DNA of 11,556 nucleotides from Bacteroides sp. GTDB taxonomy: Bacteria; Bacteroidota; Bacteroidia; Bacteroidales; Bacteroidaceae. Shown here in pieces: positions 1 through 7,035 of this stretch (position 1 is the stretch's first letter; each line of letters starts with the position of its first letter). Under the pieces are notes generated by a model that saw only the letters and a list, made by a program, of their open reading frames with translations, made no database searches and had not been told where the DNA came from. The position numbers were made by a program, and so were the translations under genes. The stretch covers positions 1 through 11,556 of the forward strand of contig JASLCM010000092.1 in the NCBI GenBank assembly GCA_030151845.1, given 5' to 3'.

Positions 1-67
1 GAACCGGGATGGAGGTTAATCCACTGGTGTTTGAGACCAGCGCGTCTACCAATTCCGCCATCTGGGC
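1..67 (-). tRNA. tRNA-Leu(CAA), 3' end cut off by the window edge
   Basis: Read on the minus strand, the acceptor 5' strand begins GCCCAGA at base 67. A D-arm with GGCGGAATTGGTAGACGCG follows, then a five-pair anticodon stem (CTGGT/ACCAG) around the loop CTCAAAC. The anticodon CAA lies at bases 33-31 and reads the leucine codon UUG. A long class II variable arm (TGGA...TCCA) and the start of the T-arm (CCCGG, then TTC) complete what is visible. The long variable arm and D-arm are typical of leucine tRNA. The rest of the T-arm and the acceptor 3' strand lie before base 1. Confidence 0.93.
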
Positions 68-80
68 TTTATTATGGGTG

Positions 81-110
81 CAAATATACCTCTTTTTTTT
101 TACCTCACAA
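81..110 (-). promoter_or_regulatory. Bacteroidota-type promoter of the tRNA-Leu gene
   Basis: On the minus strand there is a -33 element TTG (110-108), a 19-base spacer and a perfect -7 element TATATTTG (88-81), matching the Bacteroidota sigma-ABfr pattern. Transcription would start near base 74, about seven bases before the mature tRNA 5' end at 67. This placement strongly supports the call. Confidence 0.75.
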
Positions 111-179
111 TATTTTTCCACAAAAAGCACAAAAATAATTTTGGAAAACATTTTTCTTCAACATTACCTAAATAAGCTG

Positions 180-187
180 TACTTTAG
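180..187 (+). promoter_or_regulatory. possible -7 box for manC
   Basis: TACTTTAG differs by one base from the TAnnTTTG consensus and lies 22 bases before the manC ATG. I see no TTG at the expected distance upstream; the nearest TTTG, at 140-143, is too far away. It is a weak candidate. Confidence 0.25.
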
Positions 188-209
188 CATAAACTTAATA
201 TAGGTAGTT

Positions 210-1292
210 ATGATAAAAGAGAACAACTATTGCGTTATTATGTGTGGTGGAGTGGGAACAAGATTCTGGCCTTTTAGCCGCAAGGATCAACCCAAACAAT
301 TCCTAGACTTCTTTGGTACAGGACGCTCCCTTCTTCAGCAAACATTTGATCGCTTTAAAAAAATTATTCCCGAGGAGAATATACTATTTGTAACAAACCA
401 ACAATACGCATCCTTAGTTAAGGAGCAAATTCCACAAATAGATGATTCTCAAATACTACTAGAGCCTACACGAAGAAACACTGCTCCATGCATAGCTTGG
501 GCCTCTTATCATATTAAAGCATTAAATCCCAAAGCAAATATTGTTGTTGCTCCTTCTGATCATCTCATATTAAAGGAGAGTGAGTTTTTAGAAACCATTG
601 AAAGGGGGCTCAACTTCGTAGAACAGTCTAACAAACTCTTAACATTAGGCATCAAACCTCATAGACCTGAGACTGGATATGGCTATATACAAATAAGTGA
701 ACACTTAGACGACAATTTATACAAGGTAAAAACCTTTACAGAGAAACCAGAACTGGAACTAGCCAAAGTTTTTGTAGAGAGTGGAGAGTTTTACTGGAAC
801 GCAGGGTTGTTTATGTGGAGCGTAAACTCTATTCTATCGGCCATCGAAAAACATCTTCCTGAAATAGCTGCTAAATTTGCTCCAGCTAGTAAGCTCTACG
901 GTACCGAAAAAGAGAAAGAGTTTATTAAGGAGTGGTTCCCCGCTTGTCCCAATATTTCAATCGACTTTGGAGTTATGGAGAAAGCCGATAATGTGTATGT
1001 CGCTTTAGGCGATTTTGGATGGTCCGATTTAGGAACTTGGAGTTCCTTATACGAACTAACGCCAAAAGACAAGAGTGGAAATGCCACACTTAAAGGAGAA
1101 TCTTTATTTTATAACTGCAAGAACAATATTGTAGCTTTATCCAAAGACAAGTTAGCAGTCATAGAGGGGCTCGAAGGATATCTTATTGCAGAATCTGACA
1201 ATGCTTTGTTGATATGTAAAAAAGAAGAGGAACAGGCTATACGAAAATATGTCAGTGATACTCAAAGCAAGTTAGGCGACGAATATATTTAA
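210..1292 (+). CDS. manC: mannose-1-phosphate guanylyltransferase (GDP-mannose pyrophosphorylase)
   Basis: This cytoplasmic enzyme makes GDP-mannose from GTP and mannose-1-phosphate, the precursor of mannose and (via GDP-fucose) fucose residues in surface glycans and glycoproteins. The 360-residue protein has the nucleotidyltransferase signature GGVGTRFWPFSRKDQPKQF at 13-31. It also has EPTRRNTAP (85-93), PSDH (115-118), TGYGYI (155-160), FTEKP (176-180), WNAGLF (196-201), FGVMEK (253-258) and GWSDLG (270-275). The length fits the short monofunctional form; the C-terminal phosphomannose isomerase domain of the roughly 470-residue bifunctional type is absent. A weak AGG lies five bases before the ATG. 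The gene appears to be a single transcription unit ending in the palindromic terminator just after its stop. Family assignment is very secure; the symbol follows common Bacteroides usage. Confidence 0.93.
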   Translation: MIKENNYCVIMCGGVGTRFWPFSRKDQPKQFLDFFGTGRSLLQQTFDRFKKIIPEENILFVTNQQYASLVKEQIPQIDDSQILLEPTRRNTAPCIAWASYHIKALNPKANIVVAPSDHLILKESEFLETIERGLNFVEQSNKLLTLGIKPHRPETGYGYIQISEHLDDNLYKVKTFTEKPELELAKVFVESGEFYWNAGLFMWSVNSILSAIEKHLPEIAAKFAPASKLYGTEKEKEFIKEWFPACPNISIDFGVMEKADNVYVALGDFGWSDLGTWSSLYELTPKDKSGNATLKGESLFYNCKNNIVALSKDKLAVIEGLEGYLIAESDNALLICKKEEEQAIRKYVSDTQSKLGDEYI

Positions 1293-1294
1293 TA

Positions 1295-1338
1295 AATAAA
1301 AAAGCATGAGATTTTATAAAATCTCATGCTTTTTTATT
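1295..1338. terminator. bidirectional terminator between manC and the HIT gene (44-base perfect palindrome)
   Basis: The sequence is a perfect inverted repeat centred between bases 1316 and 1317. The core half-site is AGCATGAGATTTTA, flanked by six A's on the left (1298-1303) and six T's on the right (1330-1335). On either strand it gives a GC-containing hairpin followed by a U-tract. It fills nearly the whole 46-base gap between two converging stop codons, so it should end both transcripts. Confidence 0.93.
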
Positions 1339-1740
1339 CTACTCCTTACTCCACTCCACTTCTATGGAGTGAGCTATTTGAGCAAACCTCTCAGAGCTTA
1401 ACTTTAATTTAGGTCTAGAGAACAGCATATCAGACTCCTCCTGTATTGGGATTAAGTGTATGTGTGCATGTGGCACCTCTAAACCAATCACCGCTACCCC
1501 TACTCTTTTACAAGCTATAGCTTTCTTTATAGCAACAGCTACCTGCTTTGCAAAGATGTGCATTCGCCCTAAAAGATCATCAGGTAAATCAAAAATATAA
1601 TCGATCTCCTTTTTAGGCACAACCAATGTGTGCCCCTCACTTAAAGGGTTTATGTCTAAAAAGGCATAAAACTCTTCATTCTCTGCAACCCTATAGGATG
1701 GAATCTCTCCACGAATAATTTTCGAAAAAACAGTAGACAT
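1339..1740 (-). CDS. HIT (histidine triad) family nucleotide-binding protein, Hint-like
   Basis: The protein belongs to the histidine triad superfamily of nucleotide hydrolases and transferases. Hint members hydrolyse purine nucleoside phosphoramidates such as aminoacyl-AMP. At 133 residues it has the usual start (VFSKIIRGEIPSYRV, 4-18), a central GHTLVVPK (36-43) and the HxHxHxx motif HAHIHLI at 91-97; H93 is expected to be the catalytic middle histidine. The N-terminal zinc-ligand cysteines seen in some HIT proteins are not present. It lies 36 bases downstream of greA on the same strand with no terminator between, so the two are probably co-transcribed. No Shine-Dalgarno site is visible before the ATG. 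The family is secure; the physiological substrate is unknown. Confidence 0.9.
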   Translation of the reverse strand: MSTVFSKIIRGEIPSYRVAENEEFYAFLDINPLSEGHTLVVPKKEIDYIFDLPDDLLGRMHIFAKQVAVAIKKAIACKRVGVAVIGLEVPHAHIHLIPIQEESDMLFSRPKLKLSSERFAQIAHSIEVEWSKE

Positions 1741-1776
1741 AGCTTTTCTTTTAAATGAACCCTTTAATATACTCGT

Positions 1777-2241
1777 TTAGATTGATATATCTACAATCTC
1801 TAGACTAATAACTCCTTGGGGTACTTTAATATCCGCAACATCTCCCACTTTCTTTCCAAGTAATCCCTGGGCTATTGGAGTATTTATTGATATTTTCCCC
1901 TCTTTTAAATTAGCCTCACTCTCTGAAACTATGGTATAAGTCATATGCATACCATTCTTCACATTTTTAAGTTTTACCTTGTTAAGAATCTGAACGGCAT
2001 CAGTTGAAAGTTTTGACTCATCAATAATACGAGCACTTGCTATAACTTCTTTCAACTTTGCAATTTTCATCTCAAGAAGCCCTTGTGCTTCTTTGGCTGC
2101 ATCATACTCTGCATTTTCTGATAAATCACCTTTATCTCTTGCCTCCGCAATCTGTTTCGAGATAGCTGGACGATCTACAGACTCCAACTGCTTTAGTTCT
2201 TCAAGTAATTTCTTATAACCTTCTTCTGACATATATGCCAT
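1777..2241 (-). CDS. greA: transcription elongation factor GreA
   Basis: GreA binds the secondary channel of RNA polymerase and stimulates cleavage of backtracked RNA 3' ends, rescuing stalled complexes. The 154-residue length is typical. The N-terminal coiled coil (about 1-75) carries the tip motif GDLSENAEYDAAKE at 38-51, with acidic tip residues D39 and E42 matching D41 and E44 of the Escherichia coli protein. The C-terminal FKBP-like domain contains the family ending GKKVGDVADIKVPQG (129-143). The ATG at 2241 is chosen because AAGGAGG (2255-2249) lies seven bases upstream. The gene appears to head a two-gene unit with the HIT gene. Its roughly 100-base leader carries a promoter and a terminator-like hairpin, suggesting control of expression inside the leader. 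Confidence 0.96.
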   Translation of the reverse strand: MAYMSEEGYKKLLEELKQLESVDRPAISKQIAEARDKGDLSENAEYDAAKEAQGLLEMKIAKLKEVIASARIIDESKLSTDAVQILNKVKLKNVKNGMHMTYTIVSESEANLKEGKISINTPIAQGLLGKKVGDVADIKVPQGVISLEIVDISI

Positions 2242-2248
2242 AATGTTT

Positions 2249-2255
2249 CCTCCTT
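2249..2255 (-). promoter_or_regulatory. perfect Shine-Dalgarno site of greA
   Basis: AAGGAGG on the minus strand lies seven bases before the greA ATG. It is the only full-length match I see before a gene in this window; most other starts have none. It fixes the greA start. Confidence 0.85.
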
Positions 2256-2285
2256 ATTATATCTAATAATTATAAACTCTTTAAA

Positions 2286-2318
2286 TAAAAAAGAATTCCA
2301 ACATTGAATATGTTGGAA
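2286..2318 (-). terminator. terminator-like hairpin in the greA leader (attenuator, or terminator of the upstream lipoprotein gene)
   Basis: On the minus strand a perfect nine-pair stem, TTCCAACAT/ATGTTGGAA (2318-2310 and 2304-2296), closes a five-base loop. TTCTTTTTT follows directly, so it looks like an intrinsic terminator. It lies downstream of the predicted greA promoter and about 45 bases before the greA Shine-Dalgarno site. It could end transcripts of the upstream lipoprotein gene, whose stop is 115 bases away, but it would also truncate transcripts begun at the greA promoter to about 50 bases. Confidence 0.7.
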
Positions 2319-2346
2319 CCCTCTCTTCAATTTTTATATCTAATTG

Positions 2347-2377
2347 CAAATATAACTTATATTCTTAATTCGAACAA
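2347..2377 (-). promoter_or_regulatory. predicted promoter of greA
   Basis: A perfect -7 box TATATTTG (2354-2347) is preceded, across 20 bases, by TTG (2377-2375). The start site would be near 2340, giving a leader of about 100 bases before the greA ATG. Confidence 0.6.
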
Positions 2378-2432
2378 GATTTTCACAATGCTATTAAGCA
2401 TGTTTTATCTTATCAAACAGGATATTGTAGTG

Positions 2433-3584
2433 TTATAACAACTTCTTAACGATTTGATCAACCTCTTTAATATCCTCTACCCTATGGGTTAACTCGCTGT
2501 TTCTATTCACGACAAAGACAGCTGGAATATTCTGAATATTATAGACAGAGATGTAGCGAGAATATACTCCATCGGCGTCTCTTACACATATCCATGGCAA
2601 GTTCTCTGCTGAAGTTTTCCAGAAATGCTCATCTGCATCAAAAGAGACTTGATAAATCTCGAGTCCTTGATTTTGATACTTATTATAAAGATCACGAAGT
2701 GCAAAATTATGAGCTGCCGAAAGAGCATGTTGATAAATTGTAAAGTCCAAAACAACAACCTTCCCTTTGAGGTCACTTAATTTTTGAACGCCTCCATTTA
2801 CATTTCTTAAAGCAACTTCTATAATACCAGTTTCACTAACTTTCTCTTCTGGAATTTCTATGTTTTTTTGAACTGGCTTTCTTGTGTTACGCATTCCTTT
2901 AATTACTATGTTATAAAGATGCTTTGCCCGGGCAGAGTGAGGGTATGAGTTATTCAAACTATTGGCCACAGCACCAAAGCTTCTTACATCATCACGGTTA
3001 TTTAAAGGATCAAACAACAAATATCCATTTACTTTTTGAAAAAGAGCAAAGTAAGCCGATGTCGAGTTTGGGTTTTTATAGATATAGTTCATCTGAACCT
3101 CTTTTTTATAATCGTCTATTAATGCTTTTAACCGGTCTTCATAGTTAGAAGCATAGAGATTTTTACGTGAAGCTTCTAACAACTCATTTACATCTGACTG
3201 AAGCTTAATCTGCTTCAAAGTTAGCTCTTTTATTTTTTGCGCTTCCTCTGACCCCTCCACTTCATAGTGCGTAGAAAAGGTTTTAGCATCTGCGATAATA
3301 GATACGGTCTCTGTTGAGTCTATAGCTAAGTTTATAACCTGATTATCTAACTTTAAGCGATAAAACTCAGGAGACTCAGTAGCCTTATAACGAAAGGAGA
3401 ATTTTCCATCTTTTTTTAACTTCAAAGAGTCTACTACTAATATACCCTCCAACCTAGAAGACTCAAGATAAAGTACCTTATCCTTTGCATGAGCAACTTC
3501 TCCTTTTATTGTAAATTGTGGCGTTGAATCGCATGAAACAAGCCCTAGCAACAGCACTAAAGCTAGATAAATTGTCTTTTTCAT
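2433..3584 (-). CDS. DUF4369-like / thioredoxin-fold lipoprotein lacking the CxxC motif
   Basis: This is a predicted envelope lipoprotein. Residues 1-18 form a short signal peptide (KK, hydrophobic stretch, lipobox LVSC) with C18 as the lipidated residue. Residues 21 to about 115 resemble the beta-rich DUF4369 region common in Bacteroidota lipoproteins (FTIKGEV, then DSLKLKKDGKFSF at 52-64). A helical, charged linker follows (about 115-240). Residues 268-383 match the AhpC/TSA-TlpA thioredoxin fold: LSDLKGKVVVLDF at 269-281 and a likely cis-proline loop NIPAVFVV at 352-359. Where TlpA-type proteins carry WCxxC, this one has FTIYQHALSAAHN. The only cysteines are C18 and C333, so classical disulfide exchange is not possible. 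A structural, binding or other envelope role is more likely. The gene has its own consensus promoter and is divergent from pnp. Domain names are from recognition by eye. Confidence 0.8.
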   Translation of the reverse strand: MKKTIYLALVLLLGLVSCDSTPQFTIKGEVAHAKDKVLYLESSRLEGILVVDSLKLKKDGKFSFRYKATESPEFYRLKLDNQVINLAIDSTETVSIIADAKTFSTHYEVEGSEEAQKIKELTLKQIKLQSDVNELLEASRKNLYASNYEDRLKALIDDYKKEVQMNYIYKNPNSTSAYFALFQKVNGYLLFDPLNNRDDVRSFGAVANSLNNSYPHSARAKHLYNIVIKGMRNTRKPVQKNIEIPEEKVSETGIIEVALRNVNGGVQKLSDLKGKVVVLDFTIYQHALSAAHNFALRDLYNKYQNQGLEIYQVSFDADEHFWKTSAENLPWICVRDADGVYSRYISVYNIQNIPAVFVVNRNSELTHRVEDIKEVDQIVKKLL

Positions 3585-3606
3585 AAAGTCGTATTAAAAT
3601 ATAGTA

Positions 3607-3636
3607 CAAATATACGCCTTTTAAAGATTACACAAA
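3607..3636 (-). promoter_or_regulatory. consensus promoter of the thioredoxin-fold lipoprotein gene
   Basis: On the minus strand TTTG (3636-3633) is followed, after 18 bases, by TATATTTG (3614-3607). This is a full match to the Bacteroidota -33/-7 pattern. The transcript would start near 3600, about 16 bases before the ATG at 3584. Confidence 0.72.
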
Positions 3637-3670
3637 GTTTTTTGTTTTGTTCTTCAAGCAGTAAGCACCA

Positions 3671-3694
3671 AAAAAGTCAAAATGACAACTTTTT
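3671..3694. repeat. imperfect inverted repeat upstream of the pnp promoter
   Basis: AAAAAGT (3671-3677) and ACTTTTT (3688-3694) are inverted copies, and an inner GTCA/TGAC pair overlaps them. The element sits about 35 bases upstream of the pnp -7 box and about 35 bases behind the divergent lipoprotein promoter. It could be a regulator site or chance A/T symmetry. Confidence 0.3.
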
Positions 3695-3729
3695 ATCTCA
3701 TTCACACCACATTAGACCGATAAATTATT

Positions 3730-3737
3730 TATCTTTG
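3730..3737 (+). promoter_or_regulatory. predicted -7 box of pnp
   Basis: TATCTTTG matches TAnnTTTG exactly. Transcription would begin near 3744 and give a leader of about 34 bases. No TTG is visible at -33, so this promoter would be weaker or activator-assisted. Confidence 0.5.
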
Positions 3738-3777
3738 CAAGAATTTAGAAGATTAGATATAGTATAAAACAATTTTT

Positions 3778-5919
3778 ATGATTAACCCAATTGTTAAAGA
3801 AATCGAGCTAGGTGATGGAAGGACCATTACACTCGAAACGGGTAAGTTAGCCAAACAGGCAGATGGCGCAGTTATGCTACGCATGGGCAACACAATGATG
3901 TTAGCAACTGTTTGTGCAGCAAAAGATGCAGTACCCGGAACAGATTTCATGCCACTTCAGGTTGAATACAAAGAAAAATTTTCTGCATTTGGAAGATTTC
4001 CTGGTGGTTTTACAAGAAGAGAAGGAAGAGCCTCAGATTATGAAATCTTGACATGCCGCTTAGTAGACCGCGCTCTTCGCCCACTTTTTCCAGACGACTA
4101 CCACGCTGAAGTTTACGTAAATATTATACTTTTCTCTGCTGACGGTGTCGACATCCCTGATGCATTAGCAGGGTTAGCTGCCTCAGCAGCACTTTCTGTT
4201 TCAGATATTCCGTTTAACGGTCCTATTTCCGAAGTTCGAGTAGCACGAGTAAATGGAGATTTTGTCATTAACCCTACTTTCGACCAGCTAGAACAAGCAG
4301 ACATGGATATCATGGTTGCTGCTACACTAGAAAACATCATGATGGTTGAAGGTGAGATGGATGAAGTTTCCGAAGCAGAGCTTTTAGAAGCTATGAAAGT
4401 TGCGCACGAAGCCATTAAAGTTCACTGCAAGGCGCAAATGGAGTTAGCAGAAGCCGTTGGTTCTACCGTAAAAAGAGAGTATTCACATGAGGAGAATGAT
4501 GAAGAGCTACGTAAAGCTATTCATGATGCTTGTTACGACAAAGCATATGCTATTGCAGCCTCAGGAAACCATAACAAACACGAACGTTCTGATGCTTTTA
4601 ATGCAATACTTGAAGAGTTCAAAGCTCAGTTTACTGAAGAAGAGTTAGAAGAAAAGGTTGGATTAATAGAAAGATATTATCACGACGTTGAAAAAGAGGC
4701 TATGCGCCGCAGTGTTTTAGACGAGGGAAAACGTCTTGATGGTAGAGCTACTACAGAAATACGTCCTATATGGAGTGAGGTAGATTATCTTCCAGGACCT
4801 CACGGTTCGGCAGTATTTACCCGCGGTGAAACTCAGGCACTAGCAACAGTAACTCTGGGAACAAAACTTGACGAGAAGATTATCGATGATGTTCTTTGCC
4901 ACGGTAAAGAGCGTTTTTTACTCCACTACAACTTCCCTCCATTCTCTACAGGTGATGCTAGACCACAGAGAGGTGTAGGTAGAAGAGAGGTAGGACATGG
5001 AAACCTTGCACACCGTGCATTGAAGGGTATGATTCCTGAAAACTATCCATACGTTATCCGAATCGTTTCTGATATTCTTGAATCGAATGGTTCTTCCTCC
5101 ATGGCTACAGTATGTGCAGGTACTCTTGCTCTAATGGATGCTGGGGTTGAAATTAAAAAGCCAGTTTCAGGTATAGCTATGGGATTAATTAAAAATCCTG
5201 GTGAGGATAAATACGCCATTCTTTCTGATATCTTAGGAGATGAAGACCACCTTGGTGATATGGACTTTAAAGTAACTGGTACTAAAGATGGTATCACGGC
5301 TACTCAAATGGACATAAAAGTTGATGGCTTATCTTTTGATATTCTTGAGCATGCATTACGTCAAGCAAAAGAAGGTAGACTGCATATTCTTGATAAAATT
5401 ACAGATACTCTACCTGAGCCTCGTAAAGATCTTAAAGATCACACACCACGCATTGAGGTTATGGAAATACCTAAAGAGTTTATTGGTGCTATCATTGGTC
5501 CTGGAGGAAAAATCATCCAAGCAATGCAAGAGGAGACCGGTGCAACTATTACTATAGAGGAGGTTGAAGAAGCTGGTAGAATTGAAATTTCTGGCTGTAA
5601 TAAACAGGCAATAGACGATGCTATTAACAAAATTAAAGGTATCGTAGCTATTCCTGAAATAGGAGAAGTTTACAACGGTACAGTACGTTCAATTATGCCT
5701 TATGGAGCCTTTGTAGAGTTCCTACCTAACAAAGATGGTTTACTTCACATCTCTGAAATTGAGTGGAGAAGACTTGAAAAAGTAGAAGATGCTGGTATAA
5801 AAGAAGGAGACAAAATTGACGTTAAACTTCTTGACATAGACTCTAGAACTGGTAAGTTTAAACTTTCAAGAAAGGTTCTATTACCTAGGCCTGAAAGGGA
5901 AGAAAAAAAGCAAGACTAA
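3778..5919 (+). CDS. pnp: polyribonucleotide nucleotidyltransferase (PNPase)
   Basis: PNPase degrades RNA 3' to 5' with phosphate, releasing nucleoside diphosphates, and can run in reverse to add tails; it works as a ring-shaped trimer in the cytoplasm. The 713 residues match the usual length of about 700. The order is a first RNase PH domain (about 10-145), a helical middle region (about 150-310) and a second, catalytic RNase PH domain (about 318-545). A KH domain with the GPGG loop at 574-577 and an S1 domain (about 627-698, GAFVEFLPNKDGLLHISE) follow. The catalytic domain has FSTGDARPQRGVGRREVGHG (389-408) and SDILGDEDHLGDMDF (483-497); D488 and D494 correspond to the metal-binding aspartates of the Escherichia coli enzyme. 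No Shine-Dalgarno site precedes the ATG. The gene stands alone between its promoter and a strong palindromic terminator. Assignment is certain. Confidence 0.98.
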   Translation: MINPIVKEIELGDGRTITLETGKLAKQADGAVMLRMGNTMMLATVCAAKDAVPGTDFMPLQVEYKEKFSAFGRFPGGFTRREGRASDYEILTCRLVDRALRPLFPDDYHAEVYVNIILFSADGVDIPDALAGLAASAALSVSDIPFNGPISEVRVARVNGDFVINPTFDQLEQADMDIMVAATLENIMMVEGEMDEVSEAELLEAMKVAHEAIKVHCKAQMELAEAVGSTVKREYSHEENDEELRKAIHDACYDKAYAIAASGNHNKHERSDAFNAILEEFKAQFTEEELEEKVGLIERYYHDVEKEAMRRSVLDEGKRLDGRATTEIRPIWSEVDYLPGPHGSAVFTRGETQALATVTLGTKLDEKIIDDVLCHGKERFLLHYNFPPFSTGDARPQRGVGRREVGHGNLAHRALKGMIPENYPYVIRIVSDILESNGSSSMATVCAGTLALMDAGVEIKKPVSGIAMGLIKNPGEDKYAILSDILGDEDHLGDMDFKVTGTKDGITATQMDIKVDGLSFDILEHALRQAKEGRLHILDKITDTLPEPRKDLKDHTPRIEVMEIPKEFIGAIIGPGGKIIQAMQEETGATITIEEVEEAGRIEISGCNKQAIDDAINKIKGIVAIPEIGEVYNGTVRSIMPYGAFVEFLPNKDGLLHISEIEWRRLEKVEDAGIKEGDKIDVKLLDIDSRTGKFKLSRKVLLPRPEREEKKQD

Positions 5920-5938
5920 TTAGTGTCTTACTTCAAAT

Positions 5939-5973
5939 AAAAAAAGGTCTAAAATATTTTAGACCTTTTTTTT
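5939..5973. terminator. bidirectional terminator between pnp and buk
   Basis: Bases 5939-5972 form a 34-base perfect palindrome with core AGGTCTAAAAT and its inverted copy. Seven A's stand on the left and eight T's on the right, so both converging transcripts meet a hairpin plus U-tract. The buk stop codon (5974-5972 on the minus strand) overlaps the edge of the palindrome. Confidence 0.93.
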
Positions 5974-7033
5974 ATGTATAAGGCATTATGGGTAATTCTC
6001 CTCGCAAAGCACCCAAGGCATTTAAAGCCAATGCTTCCATTTCATTCTCACCAGGATAAACAATAACTGGTGCTAAATAAGCTATTCTCTCTTTAAGACG
6101 AGAAATCACATAGTCCGAATACGCAATCCCTCCTGTTAGTAATATAGCATCCACTTTCCCATACAAGACAACAGATGCCGCCCCTATACTTTTTGCAACG
6201 TTGTAAATCATTGCATCTAAAACCAATTTTGCGTTTCGGTCACCTTGATCAATTCGTTTAATGATCTGGGCTACATCCGTAGTTCCTAAATGAGCGACTA
6301 AACCAGCTTTTCCAGATATTCGCTTCTGCAGCTCATCTCGTGTATATTTACCACTGTAACAAAGATCGATCAGTACTCCAGCAGGCAAACTACCTGCACG
6401 TTCGGGCGAAAAAGGACCTTCTCCATCCAGTGCATTATTTACATCTATCACGCGCCCCTTGTGGTGGACTCCAACAGATATCCCACCGCCTAGGTGACAA
6501 ATTATTAATGATAGGTCTTGATAAGGTTTCCCGTGTTCTTTGGCATATCTTCGACCAATAGCACGTTGATTTAATGCATGAAATATAGATATTCTAGGCA
6601 AGAGGGGAGAGCCAGATACTCTAGCTACATCATCTAACTCATCTACTACACCTGGATCTGCTATAAAAGATTTACAGCCAGGTATTAAGCGAGCTAGTTC
6701 CTCGGCAATTAAGCAGCCTAAATTACAGGCATGTACTCGCATAGCATGCAATGTATCATATTTCATTGCAGCATTTATTTCATAAACTCCTCCAGGTATA
6801 GGCTTTACTAACCCTCCTCTACCAATAATTGCATCAAACTGAAAAGGAATTCCATTCTCTTGAAGCTCTTTTAATACAACTGACTTTCTAAATTCAAACT
6901 GGTCTATGATGCGTTCAAAGGTTTGAATATACTCTACATCATGTCTTATATTTTTAACTAACTCTGGAACCTCATCATTGTATACTGCTATCTTAGTTGA
7001 TGTGGATCCAGGGTTGATTGCTAAAATCTTCAT
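5972..7033 (-). CDS. buk: butyrate kinase
   Basis: Butyrate kinase converts butyryl phosphate and ADP to butyrate and ATP; related enzymes act on isobutyrate and other branched acids. The 353 residues belong to the ASKHA acetokinase fold: NPGSTSTK (7-14) for phosphate binding, GRGG (71-74), CHLGGGIS (179-186), FSPERAGSLPAG (208-219) and LLTGGIA (298-304). The length is that of butyrate kinases rather than the roughly 400 residues of acetate kinase. I start at 7033 (MKILAINPGS) because family members begin here and AAAGGA lies about ten bases upstream. A further in-frame ATG at 7060 would add nine unusual residues and overlap ptb. The start is two bases after the ptb stop, so translation is probably coupled. 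A branched-chain acid substrate (from valine, leucine or isoleucine) cannot be excluded. Confidence 0.93.
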   Translation of the reverse strand: MKILAINPGSTSTKIAVYNDEVPELVKNIRHDVEYIQTFERIIDQFEFRKSVVLKELQENGIPFQFDAIIGRGGLVKPIPGGVYEINAAMKYDTLHAMRVHACNLGCLIAEELARLIPGCKSFIADPGVVDELDDVARVSGSPLLPRISIFHALNQRAIGRRYAKEHGKPYQDLSLIICHLGGGISVGVHHKGRVIDVNNALDGEGPFSPERAGSLPAGVLIDLCYSGKYTRDELQKRISGKAGLVAHLGTTDVAQIIKRIDQGDRNAKLVLDAMIYNVAKSIGAASVVLYGKVDAILLTGGIAYSDYVISRLKERIAYLAPVIVYPGENEMEALALNALGALRGELPIMPYT

Positions 7034-7035
7034 TT

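Noticed and set aside
9..203. A 64-codon plus-strand open frame at the left edge
   Set aside because: It runs through the opposite-strand tRNA-Leu and its promoter, and the product has no recognisable features.
2389..2401. Short palindrome ATGCT-ATTA-AGCAT between the lipoprotein gene and the greA promoter, as terminator or operator
   Set aside because: Only five pairs and no U-tract on the minus strand, where it would be needed; probably chance.
4113..4415. Antisense open frame of 100 codons inside pnp (others at 5043-5297 and 5439-5630)
   Set aside because: Low-complexity serine-rich products opposite a highly conserved gene; these are shadows of pnp codon use.
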